From: Cliona cf. orientalis
Taxonomy: Eukaryota; Porifera; Demospongiae; Clionaida; Clionaidae
DNA length: 64,000 nucleotides
Direction: 5' to 3'
Assembly: GCA_963930775.1 (NCBI GenBank)
Contig: OZ005695.1
Span: forward strand, 6,262,001-6,326,000
The position numbers and the translations under genes are program-made. Under the pieces are notes generated by a model. That model saw only the letters and a program-made list of their open reading frames with translations, did not search any database and was not told where the DNA came from. Positions 1-17,316 of this stretch are shown here, in pieces. Every line of letters begins with the position of its first letter. Position 1 is the first letter of the stretch.

Positions 1-720
1 GAATTCAGCATTAAAATTTGTATCTTACTCTATAATGAAGATATATTATTATTATTAAATTTTTATTATTATTGAGGAAAAACTCAGCTGCCTCCCCCCC
101 CCCCCCCCCCCCCCCTTAAAAAGGGTCCAAGTTAGATACTACCTATAGAATTGCATATCATGCAAAACCTGTGAATGATCACTATGGTAATGCGAGTTAC
201 ATGACCGGTTGCTGTGGAAACCCCAGTGCATGCACATGCAAATGTGTACCGGGCCCTTTGTCCTCTTGAAGGGCCTGGGTACGAGCCTATCTGTACATAT
301 TATGCGCAAGCATAAATCATGAATATTTTATTGTTAAAATATTTTCGGTCAGCCTGGGTTGTGCAAAAATTAAACGTACGAAATACATGCGCAATATTAA
401 CGATAATGCGGTACAGGGTCGTTTGTCCGAAAATTATTAACGTGAAAATTTATCACGTATTTTAAACACGAAATATTCGCTATTTACGGTAATCGATTTG
501 TCGTCATCATCAGCACAAGTTGGCATAATATCTTGATATTTAGGAATCTGAGCGATTCGTAAGCATAACAATAATTATGTCAAAAACTGGATTCATTATG
601 CTTTGAATCATTTGGTAAGGTCCCACACCTAATATGTTTATAACTGGCTCTAGAGAGCCATTGTTGTATACTGTATAGTTTATGCTGTATATACCCTAGG
701 TGGTTCATGTTAGTTCCAAG
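1..720. other. Upstream region with no exon recognised
   Basis: No exon was found here. The stretch holds a 22-base poly(C) run at 94-115 and one arm of a short dispersed palindrome (GGCCTGGGTACGAGCC) near 270-287. The ENDOV gene that follows must have upstream exons, because its N-terminal catalytic part is missing, but none could be read here; they may lie before the window. Confidence 0.5.
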
Positions 721-2699
721 GAGGTTACCATGACTGAGCCATACATCCCTGGATTTTTGGCATTTCGTGAAGTGAATTTCTTGTTGGAGAGATTAGAGAC
801 TGTCAAAACTGAGTGCCCACAATTCCTCCCACAGGTACACATACTGGAAACTAATCTCTAGTCTTAATTAAAAGTGTACTTATTCATGTGCAGGCTATAC
901 TTGTGGATGGCAATGGAGTTCTACATCCTCGAGGTATTGCATAGTAATCATTGTAGCTGTATTTTCAGTGTGCACTACTGGAAGCTGGCCTGGGGACAAG
1001 GCTTAGCTGCTACATGCATAATGATCATCCTATCTAAAAGTAGCAGAATTATTTATACGTGACATTATATTAATTTTCTTCTAAAAATTTGGCACCTCTA
1101 ATTATTCGATACCCTTTACCAAATTACCATAGTTGGGTCGAGCCAGAGCGAGCCCCACATAAACGGAGGTATATAATAATATATATCATGGTACGTCGGT
1201 CCTTAGTTACGCCTGCCCAACATCTGTCATTCTGTATATATATGCTGTTCTAATTCAGCGACTTGCAAATTTTCATTTGTGTCTTAGTACGTGTGCTAGA
1301 CCTACTGCTATGAATGCTGAACAAAAGCATAAACATTGTCTCAATTGGTTATCATACATAACTTTATAAGGAATAAAACGCATGCTTAAATGTTAACTAT
1401 TTGCATGTTTGCCTCCAAATTTGAGCAAAGCTCAAGCATCATCAATTTCTGTGCCGAATTTTTGGAAGAAATAATGGTATTCTTGGGGATAACAATAGCA
1501 TTTATACAATGTCAAAAAATTTATTATAGAGTTTGGTTTGGCTTGCCAGCTTGGAGTGCTGGCTGGTATCCCATGTATTGGAGTGGGAAAGAAGCTTTAT
1601 TTTGTTGATGGGCTCACAAAGGGACCACTCCATAAGGAAAAGGTGCATTGTGTAGTTAACATCCTTATGATCGATGTCATCAAATCTACGCATCCACAGG
1701 TTAACACTACCTTGCACAAGAAAGGTGACTATTTTGATTTAACTGGGGAGTCTGGCCGAGTGTGGGGTGTGGTAAGTACATCATAAGGTGCACTACTCCT
1801 AAGTACAGTGAAACCTACTCCTTTGATCAGTACGCCCTTGAATCTATATCCTGATTCACACTTTAGGCATGCTGTATAGCTGGAAAATTTTGCGGGGTCC
1901 AATTGTAGCGGAAGGCTGGTCTTCAAAAATTTTGCACTTTTGCACAATCATGGCGTACTATTGTACTATCCGTAAAAACCACAAAAATTGGACCCTTAAA
2001 AATTTACAAGCAACCTCTACCAGACAGACCTTTTGGGAGGGGGGGGGGGGTGGTGAAGCTTGGGGCCTGGGATGGAGAATATTTTACATGGCTTTAGGAG
2101 TATTCGTGAGACCAAGTTTAGATCTGGCAACTCTAGCCCCTTAAAAATATAATCGTCTTTGAAGATGCATGTAATTTTTACAGGCTCTTCGGACATCTGA
2201 TGATGCACTTAATCCTGTCTATGTTTCTGTGGGACACAAAATCTCACTGGAAACTGCCCGTCAGCTGGTGATAGCATGCTCAATAAAACGAGTTCCAGAA
2301 CCAATACGACAGGTATGTATCGCATAGCCAGGTATATTGGTAGGAATTAAATTGGCGTTTGGGTTGCAAATTACAACTGCAAATGTATTATGCAAGAAAG
2401 CAATTTTGGTGGATTATAATAAAGCACAAAATTTTTTATATTATAGCTGGTTTAGGCATACCTGAATGTTTCCATGGATGTGTGGGGGTTTGTGATGTAA
2501 ATCATGAATATGAATATTTAAGTTGCTCTGAGTTATTAGCGTTTTTGTAATGTATTACATTATGGCATATCCGGGCCATCCCTACTAAGACTCTATGATA
2601 CAGCTAACAATCAAACTTGACATTGCCTGTACATTCACATACATTCACATACAGGCAGACATCCAGTCTAGAGAGTGGCTAAGGACCCGAAAATCATGA
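721..2699 (+). CDS. ENDOV: Endonuclease V, 5'-partial
   Basis: This is an inosine-directed nuclease that cuts one phosphodiester 3' to inosine; animal members act mainly on RNA. Visible exons are about 721-834, 894-933, 1530-1642, 1700-1771, 2184-2312 and 2655-2699. Diagnostic strings are [10 protein letters not shown], the metal-binding VDGNG (its Asp is one of the three family catalytic acids), [16 protein letters not shown] and the tail [14 protein letters not shown]. The first two catalytic acids belong to N-terminal exons not found in the window, so the gene is partial at its 5' end. The third exon uses an acceptor at 1528-1529, giving R-E-F-G where many relatives have R-G-F-G. The stop is only 62 bases from the convergent RIOK1 stop. 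Family assignment is firm; the first exon boundary is approximate. Confidence 0.93.
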
Positions 2700-2761
2700 A
2701 ATATCAAGCTTAATAATTAATATTATCTGCAGATTGTGATATTGCAAGCAGATAGTTTTTA

Positions 2762-5700
2762 CTATTTTCCATGCCTTTGTTTAATGACCTTTTCTTTTCT
2801 CTTTTTCATATGTTTTGGAAGTTTGTTCTTTCTCTTTTCTCGTTTCTCTTCCTTCACTGCTTGCTTATGAGCTTTTTTCAACTCGGCCATTTCTGGATCT
2901 ATGCAAGCATAATAATATCATACAGAAAAAAATAGATTCAGACTGGAACAGTGATAAGGCCTTGGTATAATCAATCATAGTAATTTTCATGGGGTGCTTA
3001 TTTTCGTGGTTGACTTGGCAATGAGAAAATTTCCACCCAGGAAAATTAATGCCTTGACAGCTACAATGGAGTTTAATATGAAGAATTAAACGTAGTTAAT
3101 GGAGGGAGGTCCTCAGCGCAGGACAGTCAGGTTGATGCATGTGCAAACATTATATCGCATGGTAATTCTGCGTAGCCAGAGCACCCTCTCTCATCCGCCC
3201 TCACAGACTCCTTGGTGCGAGGGCTGGTTTATAGTCATTGCATTCTCTGTTCTTTAAGTGGGTATTAGTAGTATAGGGTCTTCTTTGCTTAATAACACAG
3301 AATGGAATAACTTGATAGTTTCTCATTAATTTTAGCCTATGTACTGCTATAGACTACAAAAATAGATGTCGGTGATACAGAGTCCAAGGGATCTACGGTT
3401 GGATTTTAGCTTATGAAATCAAAACATCATAGCAACACTGTTCACGAAAGTATGTTAGGCACTATATTTTCTGATAAGGCCACTTCAACTTAACGTTGAA
3501 ACCAAACTTGAATCTTGATTTGGGTACTCTGACCCTCCATTCATATAAAATGCTTGTACCTTGGCTGAAACATTCTGGTTGGGTCTCGAGCTACACTTAG
3601 TTCAGGCCTCCAGCCCTCAGTGGTGTACAATGGATAGAGATCTTCACCTCGGTGTGTAACTTGTATATTATAATCACACAAGCTATATACAGATACGTAC
3701 CTCCCTTGTCTTTTCCTTTTGGATGAACATACTGTGTCTTTAATTGTTTTCTTGATTCATCCTCTTCATCACAACTAGGCTCCTTGTCTGATTCGCAGCA
3801 AGCGTCTTCACTAGAAGAGTCACTGACTGCTTCTACAAGAATCAAATGCATGCACCTCATCATATTTACATTATACACAGTGCACAAGTATGCTACATTT
3901 TTCTCACTTTGCTCTGTCTTGTGCAACAGTTGCGGTTGAACTTGGGGTCCGCTTAAGTCTGGCTTTAGTCCTGTGATGGTAGGATACAGAATATCCCCTC
4001 CTCTCCCCTCTTGCATATCAATGAAGTCTTTCTCGTACGTTGCTACTTCATTCAGAGTTCTTGGTATGAAAACCTTTTGAAATACAGCTTCCGAGATCTC
4101 CTCTTCAACGCTCCTCTCTCCAATAGGTCTGGACTGAGCGCGAGCTTGAGCTTTTTCCAGGTACTCTTCCATGTTACCTTCAGTGATAGTGATATCGGTA
4201 ACAAAATCAAAGAGCTCCTTAACTGTCATCACACACACTTTGCATTTTCTGAAGAACTCGGTCATATTGGTGCAGTCCTTGCGAAGGAATTCCAATGCCT
4301 GTGGATGATTGTGCTCAACAGCTTGCGATACGTCAATGATACATAAATGGCCTTCATGAAGCAGGATGTTATACTCACTCAAATCAGCGTGGACAAGCTT
4401 GCAAGTGTGATAGAGTTTCCACATTATCAACACGCACTCCAAATAGAGCTCTCTTGCCCTGCTCTCTGACACCTGTACATCCTTGAGCTTTGGTGATGGC
4501 CAGCCATCTTTGCCCATAAACTCCATGACTAGCACATGGCTACGCAGGAGAACAGGCTTGGGGCACAGTATTCCATTTGTGTAGAGTCGGGTCAGATTGC
4601 GCATCTCCTTCTCTGCCCAGAGACGGACCATCTTCCGAGGGTTGTGTCTCGAGTAGCCATGCCTGAAACGAAACTCTCCAGTCACATACTTGTCACGATC
4701 CTTGAACACCAAGATGGAAGTCTTGTAGATTTTGATGGCACAGTCCATCTTAGGGCTGGTAGCAAAGTATACATTAGCCTCTTTGCCAGTGCTGACACAG
4801 CCACTTATCTCGGTGATGAGACCACGGCTCAGTAGCTTGAAGAGGATCATGCGTGTGCGAGGGTCCAGCACCTGCTCTACTGTGGCACGGTCAGCCTTAT
4901 CCTTTGTGCGGTAGCGAGAGCTCTCCTTGGAGATCTCCAGCAGGGAGTGGGTGGCAGACGAAGAGACCTGACGACCGGCTTCAATCAGTCCCAAGTTGAT
5001 CTTGTTCTCAAACCGCTAAATATAAACAATGAGAATTCGTTAAGTGTAGTGTACCAACCTAGACTGATACTACTATAACAAGTACATGTATAAAAATAAT
5101 TGAATAAAATTGAAGGATGAAGTAGGGATAGCAGGTCAAAAAGTACACAAACAAGATTTGTAGAGATAATCACATCCACTATACATCCCTACACTTGCTT
5201 TTCATGCACCTATTAATGTCGACGTGTTTGTTGATCATGAGTGCGTCATGTGGGGACATTCAGGTTATTTTGATGGCTTGGGAGAGTCAGTTTTGATTCA
5301 GTCATATTTACATTATTACTGGTCATTTTCTTTCTTTGTACCCCTCAAAAAGCAAGCATAGGGATGTAATCTAGAATGAGTATCTGCTAAATGCGCTATT
5401 TCCGAAATCTACTAAAATTTGTACCCGCAAATAATCATTGCCCTAAGGTACCTTGTCCGTATGTGTCCGACCACGTGGTAGTGACAATATCTGGCGAATT
5501 TATAAGCTTATACTGGAAAATGCTCCATAAACCTCATGCACGCATATAATAGTGTGTTCAGGCCCTTCCTCCTCCTCCTCAAAGGGCCTGGGTACGAGGC
5601 TAGGTACAGGATGAATCACCAGCACTTTTGCATAAAAGATCTGTTGTCTCCTGAAGTTGGGGATCCCTAGCCCTAGCCCTCAGGCCCGTGCAATTATTAT

Positions 5701-6066
5701 CTCAAGACTCAAATTTATGATGACATTAATATTATTAACCTGAATGGACTTTGGAAGTTGCATTGCCGAACCAGTCTTGTCGAGGGGGGCTCCCTTCTTA
5801 TTCCCTTGCCCTGATGGAAACCCCCCTGCTCCTCGAGCGGCGTTCAGCTTCTTTGTGAAATCCCTTGTCTCTTCTTCAAAATCAGCATAGAGATCGTCAT
5901 CGCCATAGAGCATGTCCCACTCCTCGTCTTCTTCTGAATCCAGCGACTCGCTTTCTTCACTTGGTCCACCAGAAGGAGCAGCCCCGAGGCCTTCATTGGT
6001 CACCACACCACTAATAGCGCTAGCAGGAGCATCAGCGTCCTCAAACTGTGTTTCGCAATCATTCAT
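2762..6066 (-). CDS. RIOK1: Serine/threonine-protein kinase RIO1
   Basis: RIO1 is an atypical kinase/ATPase needed for late cytoplasmic maturation of the 40S ribosomal subunit. Three exons read 6066-5740, 5015-3701 and 2898-2762, giving about 592 aa; phases close (0, then 1). The N-terminus is acidic. The kinase core shows the P-loop [11 protein letters not shown], the catalytic loop HADLSEYN and the metal-binding IIDVSQAV. The last exon encodes a very basic tail ([14 protein letters not shown]), as in other RIO1 proteins. An in-frame segment near 3835-3900 ([14 protein letters not shown]) looks intron-like, but removing it between the visible GT and AG sites breaks the frame, so I kept it as coding. 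SF3B5 lies upstream on the same strand, and the 3' end faces ENDOV. Confidence 0.95.
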
Positions 6067-6287
6067 GGTACATGTATACTACTATACTGTATGTACAATT
6101 TGAAACACGTGTATTATGCTAGTCTGGCGGGCAAGGGGTCGGCCCGCCATCAAAATGCGAAGGCGTGGCATCTTTTATGCTGGCAGCATCTCGGTCGTAG
6201 TTCATGATCACATTAAATGAAATGAAACAAGAAATTGTAAAGAAACAGAGAACAGTACACATGCATACAAGCACTGAAGAGTAGAGT

Positions 6288-6506
6288 TCAATCCTCTTCT
6301 GCCTTGACTGGAGGAAGACCACATGGCTGAAGCATCTTTTGCAGAAAGTTGAACTTGACTCTTGCTTTGCTTTCGTTCTCAGCGATGGCAAAGAACTCCA
6401 TCAGATTGTGGTGTCCAACATATGAGGCAAGGCTGTCCCGGTGCTGGTTCACTGCCCACTCACTGCAAGTTAACAAATTTTAAGAATTTGATATTATGTT
6501 TTCACT

Positions 6507-6542
<36 letters not shown>

Positions 6543-9153
6543 AAATAACGTATAAAGTGGGAAGGAGAAAAGCAAGATCCCACTTTCTGCATAGTGTACA
6601 GTGTAGTTGGTTATGTGCACAGTCAAATGGACTATAATAATTATAACAATAAGGCCAGACCAATTAAATAAGTTGTTGCACGGATTTGCTTGCTCCAATT
6701 TTTGGGCAAACAGAAAAAAAAATTTAATTAAGTTGGGTGGAGCTTATGTACAGTAGAGTGGTTTTTGTATTCTATCTTGATTTCCTGGTCCTAGATAGTC
6801 ACATTAGTCTGTCTTAATTAGATTGTGGTCTATAACCACACCCAATTAATTGCTTTTTTTTCTTTTTTTTTTCGATCGCTCGCTCCAATTTTTACCTCAC
6901 AATATCTGAGCAACAATAAATTAAATTGGTCTGGCCTAATAATGAAACGATTACCACATCAGGGTTTATTTCGGGGGAGGGGGGAGGCCAATGGGTTCTT
7001 TCGCCCCCCCCCCCCCCGGGATTGATTTGCACCCCCAAGAATTACCTTTCCCAATAATCATAATTATGGGGTTGCCCCCACCCTTGGATTTGTACCCCCC
7101 CCCCAATCGACATTCCCTCTTTAATGAAATCATGACATACATGTGTACCTTCAACCATGAAAGTGATGCACGCAAGTGGCCGTGCATGGTGGGCACCAGG
7201 CAGGTATGGTCCAGTACCACGGGAACTGTTACTATTTTAAGAACAAGTCACACCCACCACTATGACAGGTAGTTCTATTTTTAGAACTAGGCAGATATGC
7301 AAAAGTATGATAGTAGAAGCTGATATAACTTGGGTGGAGCTAGCTGCATGTAGAATCTAAAAATAGCACACGGATCTATTTTTAGAACTACAGGTATGAC
7401 CTATGCCAGACAGGCTAAAGGAAACAGTCCACACAACAATACTTAGGCCACTCACAATTTGGTAATATCAGCATGCCCTGTTCCTACATACTTGGATTGC
7501 ACTGCAGAGAGAGAGAGAGAGAGAGATAGAAAAATAATGATAAAAGGGAGCATGTACGATATTATATGCCATACATGTTGTGTACCAGGATCGAATGTCC
7601 ATACAGGAAATAGTTAGCAATAGCACATCATTAGAATTAAGAAGAATTACTGGTCTCATTTACGAGAACACAGCCCTGGGATATCTCCCTTCCCACACAA
7701 AAATCGTAATATGTTCTATAGTAACTATGCAATACTAATACGTCAAATATGTTGCCGTCTAAGCCCCTACTGCTATCACTCCAATGATTTCACATGTACA
7801 GCAGCAAGAAAGTTTTTGAGAAATTTTTACCATCTGCCGTTCTTTATTACATAGAAGATGTGATGTACAATAACATATCATGGTGAAAATATATATCGCA
7901 AAATGTTTCTGCAACACAAAAGTAGCTAGCTCAGTCTTCTTATGAAGCTAATTCAGCTAAACAGTGAGATTTGATTACATTCAGTTTAATATAATATGAC
8001 CAAGGGCTTAATCGAGCCGCTGTATGACCCCAGTCATCCAACTCCTGACCCGATAGTGTGCCTGGCTGTCTTAAACACAAAAAATTGGCTAACAGTAACA
8101 AAATTAGCAAACCATGACTCCTGGCAAGGGTTTACATGATATCTTATAATATTATACCCGCCACATTATTACTAACATCAACTTTTAGAGAGATTTAAAT
8201 ATCTCAATCATGAATGAATCAAGATATTACCCTACACAATTTTGACATGCATAAAGGGTGAAATGATTGGTATGTCCAACTGTTGTTGTTCATAATTTAT
8301 AAAACACCAGATCTTGAGGTATAGGCTTTTTTATTACTGTCAAGATATTGACTGTATAAAAGCAATGAATCTTGGCTTCTAATATCTTGACAACGATTAT
8401 GAGTGCTATCAACCAAACCTGCTCAAATTAATCGTTCATGCATTAAATATGATTGTACATGCTTAAGCTCAGTATGGGTTGGTTAATGGCCAACTACACT
8501 GCATAATTATGCAGGCTGTACTTAAATAATTTTAAAGCAGTTTGCGAGGGAAAAGAGCCCTTCAAGAGTCTTTGACATAGCCGTTAGTTAAATACACTCA
8601 ATTTCCAGTAATGGGTGTGATACGAACCTGGACAGGAACTTCCTTAGAGGGCATATGCATTCAATATCACTAGCACATCATAAAAAAACCATTCACAAGG
8701 ACTAGACTAAGGCAGTACAGGTTCTGTTAAACCCTTATCCCTGCACTATAGTATTCTCACTAAAAATCTGGTACTGAGTCCGAGTCTGAGGTATAAATAT
8801 GAGGAGAGAACTCTGCACATGTATTTACAGACGTCCCCCAGATGCACCAGTGGAATGAAATGTATAATTAACACATGTATCTTCATATGCAATAATTTAA
8901 GGTACTGGCTCTGTGAATTTAAGACCAGGTGTACTTAATATGTTGACTTACAGTGCTCCAGTTGACTATGAATGTTGTATCTTTCTGCCTGTGTTTGGAG
9001 TATGTGTGTTTAAAAGAGCACATGATTCAGGTAAGAAGTAGATGGGCACTAATTAGAAAAAAAAACATACAGCTGAGATGCAAAATCGGATGGCATCCGA
9101 GATCAATGCCTTACAGTTTCATATCACCGTACACATCAGTAGCAGCTCACCAT
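6288..9153 (-). CDS. SF3B5: Splicing factor 3B subunit 5
   Basis: This small subunit of the SF3b part of the U2 snRNP takes part in branch-site recognition. Four exons were read: 9153-9151, 8988-8952, 7501-7456 and 6462-6288. They join to exactly 86 aa, the length of the human protein. The product begins M-AERYNIHSQLEH, continues QSKYVGTGHADITK and ends with VNQHRDS, FAIAENESKARV and KMLQPCG. The start codon is the last codon of its exon and is followed at once by GTGAGC, so exon 1 contributes only the initiator Met. Three of the exons are too short to be seen in ORF scans. The gene is divergent from Rac (start codons about 250 bp apart). Its introns hold a poly(G) run of 34 and an inverted-repeat element. 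Confidence 0.95.
6507..6540. repeat. Poly(G) tract, 34 bases
   Basis: An uninterrupted run of G on the + strand lies in the last SF3B5 intron, just upstream of its final exon. The SF3B5 transcript would carry it as poly(C). Confidence 0.97.
6652..6936. mobile_element. MITE-like inverted-repeat element, copy 1
   Basis: The element is bounded by AGGCCAGACCAATTAA and its inverse TTAAATTGGTCTGGCCT. The interior has no coding capacity. A near-identical copy with the same internal landmarks (TCTATCTTGATT, CCTGGTCCTAGATAGTCACATT) lies at about 57694-57980. It sits inside an SF3B5 intron. Confidence 0.85.
7502..8951. other. SF3B5 intron with no further features
   Basis: A short (GA)n run sits at 7506-7525 next to an exon acceptor, where it serves as the polypyrimidine tract on the minus strand. 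Nothing else could be supported. Confidence 0.5.
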
Positions 9154-9404
9154 TGTTTATGGGTGTAGAGAAAGCGACTCACTGCAATGACACGACACCA
9201 GCTTGGGTGGAGTGTGAATGTTCTAAAAATAGCATCACCTAAGTTTGGTTTCTACCTTATACGGCAAAAGGCGGGGTAGCTATTTATATCCAGCCAGGTC
9301 GGCCGTTTGGGCTTCAAGCGAACTGCACTGGTGGGCAGCAAACAACTTTCTTCTTGTATTTGAGCAGCAAGTAAAGATAATTTTTAACCCCTCGCTCAGT
9401 GAAG
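9154..9404. promoter_or_regulatory. Candidate bidirectional promoter SF3B5/Rac
   Basis: About 250 bp separate the SF3B5 start codon (minus) from the Rac start codon (plus). The interval must hold both 5' UTRs and transcription starts. No TATA box was recognised. The call rests on spacing and orientation only. Confidence 0.5.
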
Positions 9405-14886
<5,482 letters not shown>

Positions 14887-16292
14887 ACTGTCATTGTGTT
14901 TACTGCATAGTAAGTATTGTGGAACACCCTAGAAAGAACACCTCTTACACATGTAAATGAACCTTAACTTATTTGTTGAAGATTATAATTATAGCGTAAT
15001 CTATTATAAGTAGTCATTGTTTGATTTCCTTTTTGTAATACACCTTCACAAAGACACCAATATGACACAATAATTATTATTATTATACTGTGCATGGTTA
15101 TGACGTGTACAGAAATTATAGCAGATATAATATTATTCTCTCTTTGACTCTTTCTGTGTAACTAATATTATTTCGTGTATTGTATGTTTGCTATTGTTAT
15201 TTTAAAACTAGGCTGAGTATTAAACATCTTTGAACAGTGGCATAAGATATTTGAGTTGGGGATGGGCGCCCGGGGTTGAGAATCTGCAATCAAGTAACTA
15301 TATATCATGCCACAATTGAGGGGGTGTATGCTCCCCCAGGAAATTTTAGATTTTCACATCTTAGAACAATTTTGGTGTATTCAGAGTAGAATAATTATTA
15401 TAATGTGACCTGCTATAGCTAGAGAAAAGGGACGGTAAAAATTAATTATTATGGTAGTATGAAACGAGGTCTATTAATTTTTGTTATGACAATGTCCAAC
15501 TTGCTTTCTACAAAATTTAATGTAGTAGTGAGTATACTTGTATCAGTTTTGCATAATATTATAGACACCAACATAGAGCAGATACACCTATAATACATTA
15601 TACACAACAAACACAAACTTTTCTTACAGCTGGTCACAAAATTAAATTATAACATTATGTTTTTTTGTACCGCTGTGCTGGGGTATATAGCTGTAACAAG
15701 CTCTAAAATTTAATGTAATAGCCTAACCACCCAATTGCAAAATACCATAGTGATGCAGCCATATTGCAGAACGTGGATATAGTGTAAAGGACTGTGTGCT
15801 GGCAAATGCTCATAATAGCTACTGGCAAACTATCTTTAATTCATCATTCATTGATAATCATCGAAGCTTTTCAGCTAATGGTAAGCCTTATCAGGACAGT
15901 AGAATGAAAAAGAAAGAAAAAACCTAGAAAATATGGCTTTATAGAGATAGACAATAAGGGCCAAGAAAACAGTAAACAGACTCAGTGAATGAAACAATTA
16001 GGGCTATGAATGTAAAAAAAAACCCGACTATAATATAGGGCTATCTAGTCATCATTATCTGATCATATCCCAGTATTTCTAACGGAGAGTATAGCCTGGG
16101 GATGAGGCACTGTTTCACTGTAGAGAGCCATAATATTATACAGCAGACTAAAGTATGAGCGCACAAGTATATAGACAACTGAGTCTGAGAAATTGACACT
16201 TTCCTTGCTTTCTCAAGAGCCTAGCATTATTGTGAGATTGAGATACATTATTAAAAATTCTTGTTACAACTGATCAACACATACCAGAGCTC
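14887..16292. other. Convergent intergenic region, Rac to CBM21 gene
   Basis: This holds the 3' UTRs of two convergent genes. An ATTAAA hexamer at 15219-15224 is a possible Rac polyadenylation signal. No exon or repeat family was recognised in the rest. Confidence 0.45.
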
Positions 16293-17079
16293 TCAGCTTT
16301 CATGGTCCAACTGTCTTATGCATAACTGATAGTTCTCTCTATTATTGTTGTCCCAAGCTTCTATGTTGGCAACTTGATATGAAATAGCAAACTCCATATT
16401 ACAGGACCAATCAGCATTCTTGGCTGCTCCACCTCCTTCACAAATGCTAAAGGGAAGCTTGAACTGAAACAGGTCAAAAGGAGTGCCATCACTTGTGAAA
16501 TGTGAGGACACATACTGAGCAGTGGTGTCAGTGAAGCTGTCCCAGCCGTTGCTGGTATGACGCACAAATATGTTTGTTATCTGATCCATGTTAGCCACTG
16601 CAATGTCTCCTTCAACAGCGTGGCCGTCTCTCTCACACTTGAGTTGACATTTCTCCAGTAAAACCATCCTAGACCGAAGAAGCTGTTCAAATGCACCATC
16701 CTCTTCCATCAAGGTTGAGTGTGGTTCATCAAATTGCCAATTCATATAAATGTTGTGATGGCAGTGATTAGTATCAATCTGCGAGATAAACATTATTGTG
16801 ACTAGGTCTACTATTGCCAGCAATGTACGAACTTACCTGAGAATTTTTCGATGGATTTGGTTCCAAAGGCACTTGTCTTGTGGAGGACGAGTGCCTGAGC
16901 AGTCCCCTGAGAGCTGCCCCCACTGGGTTGTTAGCCTGCTCTAGCTGTTTATCATCTTCCGGAAACCACGCCCTTCTCATAAAGAGTAGCACAGGCAGCA
17001 CAAGAACTAATCCAATCGTACAACTCCACAATAATATTATCATGTTCTCCACGACACCTTGAGCCATAATTTCGATCAA
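16293..17079 (-). CDS. Membrane-anchored CBM21 glycogen-binding protein
   Basis: Two exons (17079-16837 and 16778-16293) give about 242 aa. Residues about 13-34 form a single hydrophobic helix followed by RR, so it is likely an N-terminal membrane anchor with the rest in the cytosol. From about residue 120 to the end is a CBM21 (glycogen-targeting) domain: LEKCQLK, IFVRHTSNGWDSFTD, DLFQFKLPF, EFAISY and the signature WDNNNRENY. Animal CBM21 proteins are usually PP1 glycogen-targeting subunits (PPP1R3 family), but I see no RVxF PP1-docking motif. Residues 106-114 (EEDGAFEQL) fit an LC3-interacting motif with acids in front of F-x-x-L. A second in-frame Met five codons in could also be the start. 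The CBM21 call is strong; a role in glycophagy is inference. Confidence 0.88.
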
Positions 17080-17316
17080 CCAGCTAGCAGAATCTTAGTT
17101 AGGTTCGAGGCTAGATGCTAGCCGAAGGCGAAGGCCTGGCACCTATACCAGAATCAGCGCTGTGGGTACCGGGTATAGGTACTAGGTCGATACGCGTACG
17201 CGCGCGTCTTCTACGCGCATGCGCAAAATCGGCGTTCCCAAAGCATTCATTATATATACCACGGCACCAACATGCAAAAATTAATAATTACATCGCGTAA
17301 ATAATTGTTATTAAAA

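Noticed and set aside
3835-3900. A short intron inside the large RIOK1 exon
   Set aside because: The visible GT and AG sites would remove 64 bases and shift the frame away from the acidic segment and basic tail that fit RIO1.
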